Source: Gammaproteobacteria bacterium (GTDB lineage: Bacteria > Pseudomonadota > Gammaproteobacteria > SZUA-152). From it: a stretch of 7,141 nt of DNA. Positions 5,940 to 7,141 of this stretch are shown here, one piece after another. The DNA lies in assembly GCA_003229995.1 (NCBI GenBank), contig QIGJ01000278.1:1-7141 (forward strand), written 5' to 3'. A program made the position numbers and the translations under genes. How positions within the stretch are numbered: the stretch's first letter is position 1; each line of letters starts with the position of its first letter. Below the pieces are notes generated by a model, which ran no database searches, was not told the origin of the DNA, and was given only the letters and a program-made list of their open reading frames with translations.

Positions 5940-6527
5940 ATGGCCGTCAAAAAGGCTGTAAAGAAAAAAGGAATAACCCGTTCAACACAGCAGGGTGCCG
6001 CCAAAAAGGCTGCACTCACCCAGGAAGCGCCGCTGAAAAAGGCCGAGACTCAAAAAGTGACTGCAAAAAAAACGACACCCCAAAAGACAACATCCAGTGC
6101 TCATAAAATGGATGACAACCACTTCACCAACTTCACCCCCTACAAGAGTAAAAAGGGTGAGGAATACATGAATGCAGAGCAGGTAGCGCATTTCCGTCAC
6201 ATTCTGGACGGCTGGAAACAACAGCTGATGGGCAAGGTCGATGAGACCGTGCATCATATGCAGGATGAAGCTGCAAATTTCCCGGACCCCAATGACAGGG
6301 CCAGCCAGGAATCGGAATTTGCCATGGAGCTGCGTACTCGGGACCGGGAACGCAAGCTCATCAAAAAAATCGACGAATCCATCGATGACCTAGGCGAAGA
6401 TTATGGTTATTGCTCGCATTGCGGTGTGGAAATTGGCATCCGTCGCCTGGAAGCCCGTCCTACAGCCACCCAGTGCATTGATTGTAAAACCCTGAATGAA
6501 ATTCGCGAAAAACAATACGGCAAATAA
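5940..6527 (+). CDS. dksA: RNA polymerase-binding transcription factor DksA with lysine-rich N-terminal tail
   Basis: DksA binds in the secondary channel of RNA polymerase and with ppGpp represses rRNA and activates amino acid promoters during starvation. From about residue 63 the 195-residue protein follows E. coli DksA closely. It has [17 protein letters not shown] (73-89) and a coiled-coil tip [10 protein letters not shown] with the two essential aspartates D116 and D119 (E. coli D71 and D74). The second helix is [15 protein letters not shown], and a Cys4 zinc finger is formed by C158, C161, C179 and C182, ending EIREKQYGK. Residues 1-56 are extra: a low-complexity tail with repeated KK pairs, rich in Ala, Thr and Gln, like histone H1 or AlgP tails. 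A good ribosome site supports the long start. The usual neighbour gluQ is absent; an inverted-repeat element begins 14-17 bases after the stop. The function call is secure, the role of the tail unknown. Confidence 0.97.
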   Translation: MAVKKAVKKKGITRSTQQGAAKKAALTQEAPLKKAETQKVTAKKTTPQKTTSSAHKMDDNHFTNFTPYKSKKGEEYMNAEQVAHFRHILDGWKQQLMGKVDETVHHMQDEAANFPDPNDRASQESEFAMELRTRDRERKLIKKIDESIDDLGEDYGYCSHCGVEIGIRRLEARPTATQCIDCKTLNEIREKQYGK

Positions 6528-6543
6528 TCGCCCTTTGCGGGTT

Positions 6544-6568
6544 AGGAATGGAACACAATAACGGATAC
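6544..6568 (+). repeat. Left terminal inverted repeat of the MITE-like element
   Basis: It begins AGGAATGGAACACAATAAC and ends ATAC. Differences from the right copy are one base after AGGAAT (G versus A) and two bases after AATAAC (GG versus TT). Confidence 0.85.
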
Positions 6569-6619
6569 AAGTGGCGCTCTGATTTAGTCCGTATTGGTTC
6601 GTTCTAATTTGACGACTGC

Positions 6620-6793
6620 ATGGATGCAGGAGGTAGAGCAACGCAAGAGCAGTTGCCGAGCAAAAGTGCAGGAATAGTCACTCTTATTTCGAGTTTTTGC
6701 GATTGAAGAACGGGCACCACCAAAAGTAGGCGCCCTGAGGCGACAGTAGGCGCTTTAGGCGAAGACGGGCTGAAGCAGGGATGCCAAGTATAA
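6620..6793 (+). pseudogene. Interrupted small reading frame inside the MITE-like element
   Basis: From ATG 6620 the frame reads 28 codons beginning MDAGGRATQEQLPSKSAG, meets TGA at 6704-6706, then continues for 28 more codons, including TKSRRPEATVGALGEDG, to TAA at 6791-6793 inside the right inverted repeat. No Shine-Dalgarno precedes the ATG; an AGGAGG (6628-6633) lies just inside it instead. It may be a decayed peptide gene carried by the element, or chance openness in a structured non-coding element. I do not recognise a domain. Confidence 0.35.
6725..6762 (+). repeat. Two tandem AGTAGGCGC...AGGCGA units within the element
   Basis: AGTAGGCGCCCTGAGGCGA (6725-6743) and AGTAGGCGCTTTAGGCGA (6745-6762) are adjacent direct repeats with a shared start and end and a variable middle. 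They may add structure to an element transcript. Confidence 0.7.
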
Positions 6794-6812
6794 GTTATTG
6801 TGTTCTATTCCT
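6788..6812 (-). repeat. Right terminal inverted repeat of the MITE-like element
   Basis: The reverse complement begins AGGAATAGAACACAATAAC and ends ATAC, pairing with 6544-6568. It overlaps a further inverted repeat, ATTCCTTA (6807-6814) with TAAGGAAT (6828-6835). Confidence 0.85.
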
Positions 6813-6835
6813 TAGGGAACGGTTAAATAAGGAAT
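6807..6835. repeat. Perfect 8-bp inverted repeat at the right border of the element
   Basis: ATTCCTTA (6807-6814) and TAAGGAAT (6828-6835) form an 8-bp perfect stem around 13 bases. The second arm repeats the outer tip of the element end, as if a second end or its target lay here. No T run follows on the plus strand, so it is a poor terminator. Confidence 0.6.
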
Positions 6836-6921
6836 GATCAAAAAAATGGCCGGTCATCTTTGCAGACTGGCAGCCATATCGAGCTGATACCTCCTACAGG
6901 TTACTGCTGGCGTTGCTTGGT

Positions 6922-6933
6922 TTCCATTCCTAA
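6922..6933 (-). repeat. Third copy of the element tip, overlapping a stop codon
   Basis: The reverse complement TTAGGAATGGAA is identical over 12 bases to 6542-6553, the left border of the element plus its flanking TTA. The TAG stop of the adjacent minus-strand gene (6932-6930) lies inside it. Confidence 0.7.
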
Positions 6934-7141
6934 GCCACCGCCCCTAATTCCTTCACTATTTCACTCGGCCCGGTTTCTTCTACGTCCGTCCCGGCCAGCA
7001 GATCATGCATCTGCAAACCGTTGGTGCGCACAAAAGTGCTGACATATTCAAAGGCCACTGGGTCATCATGCTCCAGTGTTTTTTGTACCAGCAGGCATTT
7101 TTTTCCCTTTACATAACAAGGGCGAACTGCGCCGTAGCGCA
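6930..7141 (-). CDS. Unidentified protein, C-terminal 69 residues
   Basis: A minus-strand frame enters at the right edge and runs 69 complete codons to TAG at 6932-6930. I do not recognise the protein. It contains RYGAVRPCYVKGKKCLLVQ, then KTLEHDDPVAFEYVSTFVR, TNGLQMHDLLAG and TDVEETGPSEIVKELGAVA. It is soluble in character, with an acidic C-terminus, no membrane segment and two cysteines. Both the amino acid composition and the clean frame up to the window edge look like real coding sequence; other frames here are broken or lack such character. It faces dksA convergently across the MITE-like element, with no T-rich terminator between them. No function is proposed. Confidence 0.72.
   Translation of the reverse strand, partial: RYGAVRPCYVKGKKCLLVQKTLEHDDPVAFEYVSTFVRTNGLQMHDLLAGTDVEETGPSEIVKELGAVA

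Larger units (their letters stand above)
6542..6814. mobile_element. MITE-like element with terminal inverted repeats
   Basis: Left end 6544-6568 and right end 6788-6812 are inverted repeats, identical at 22 of 25 positions. The shared core reads GAACACAATAAC inward, preceded by AGGAATG (left) or AGGAATA (right). TTA flanks both sides (6542-6544 and 6812-6814), which fits a 3-bp target duplication and gives a core of about 267 bp (6545-6811). There is no room for a transposase. Inside are a 57-codon frame with one TGA and two tandem AGTAGGCGC units. It lies just after the dksA stop, in the usual place for a terminator. Small size, inverted ends and a short flank duplication define a miniature inverted-repeat element; the parent transposon is not identifiable here. 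Confidence 0.78.

Noticed and set aside
6528..6543. Terminator directly after dksA
   Set aside because: CCC-TTTGC-GGG gives only a three-pair stem with no T run.
6704..6706. In-frame TGA as a selenocysteine codon
   Set aside because: No SECIS-like hairpin directly after the TGA and no known selenoprotein context; decay of the frame is simpler.
6725..6762. Start of a CRISPR array
   Set aside because: Only two adjacent imperfect units with no unique spacers and no cas genes.

Overview
The window reads as chromosomal DNA of a gammaproteobacterium. The DksA core closely follows the enterobacterial protein (FPDP-x-DRA motif, Cys4 zinc finger, EIREKQ tail). CysZ is of the proteobacterial type, and the bacterium carries a true SMC rather than MukB. 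A CbbY-type phosphatase and a cyanobacterial/plant-type D-ribulose kinase suggest, without proving, a lineage with a Calvin cycle. The species cannot be named from this sequence.

Layout. (1) 1-746: the N-terminus of smc (minus, cut by the window edge) diverges from queF (plus), which makes the queuosine precursor preQ1. (2) 748-2272: an accessory stretch with a minus-strand AAA+/DUF4143 ATPase whose stop codon lies one base from the queF stop, then a truncated IS5-family insertion sequence. (3) 2273-4320: a two-gene unit with ATGA overlap, D-ribulose kinase then cysZ. A near-consensus promoter in the IS remnant (TTAACA, 17 bp, TATAAT) points straight into it. (4) 4321-4833: a 513-bp non-coding gap between convergent genes, with a tandem repeat, hairpins and a REP-like palindrome. 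(5) 4834-5595: cbbY (minus). (6) 5596-5939: a divergent intergenic region with a good extended -10 promoter for dksA. (7) 5940-6527: dksA with an extra Lys/Ala/Thr-rich N-terminal tail. (8) 6542-6814: a previously unlisted MITE-like element with about 25-bp terminal inverted repeats and TTA on both sides, containing a long frame broken by one TGA. (9) 6930-7141: the C-terminus of an unrecognised minus-strand gene.

How the genes relate. The kinase would return D-ribulose to the pentose phosphate pool. CbbY removes xylulose-1,5-bisphosphate, a Rubisco side product. Together they look like metabolite repair or salvage around pentose phosphates. CysZ supplies sulfate for cysteine synthesis. Smc, QueF and DksA are housekeeping. 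The most notable observations are the IS-derived promoter that seems to have captured the kinase-cysZ operon, the small inverted-repeat element behind dksA, with matching 12-bp ends that include the stop codon of the next gene, and the histone-tail-like extension of DksA.
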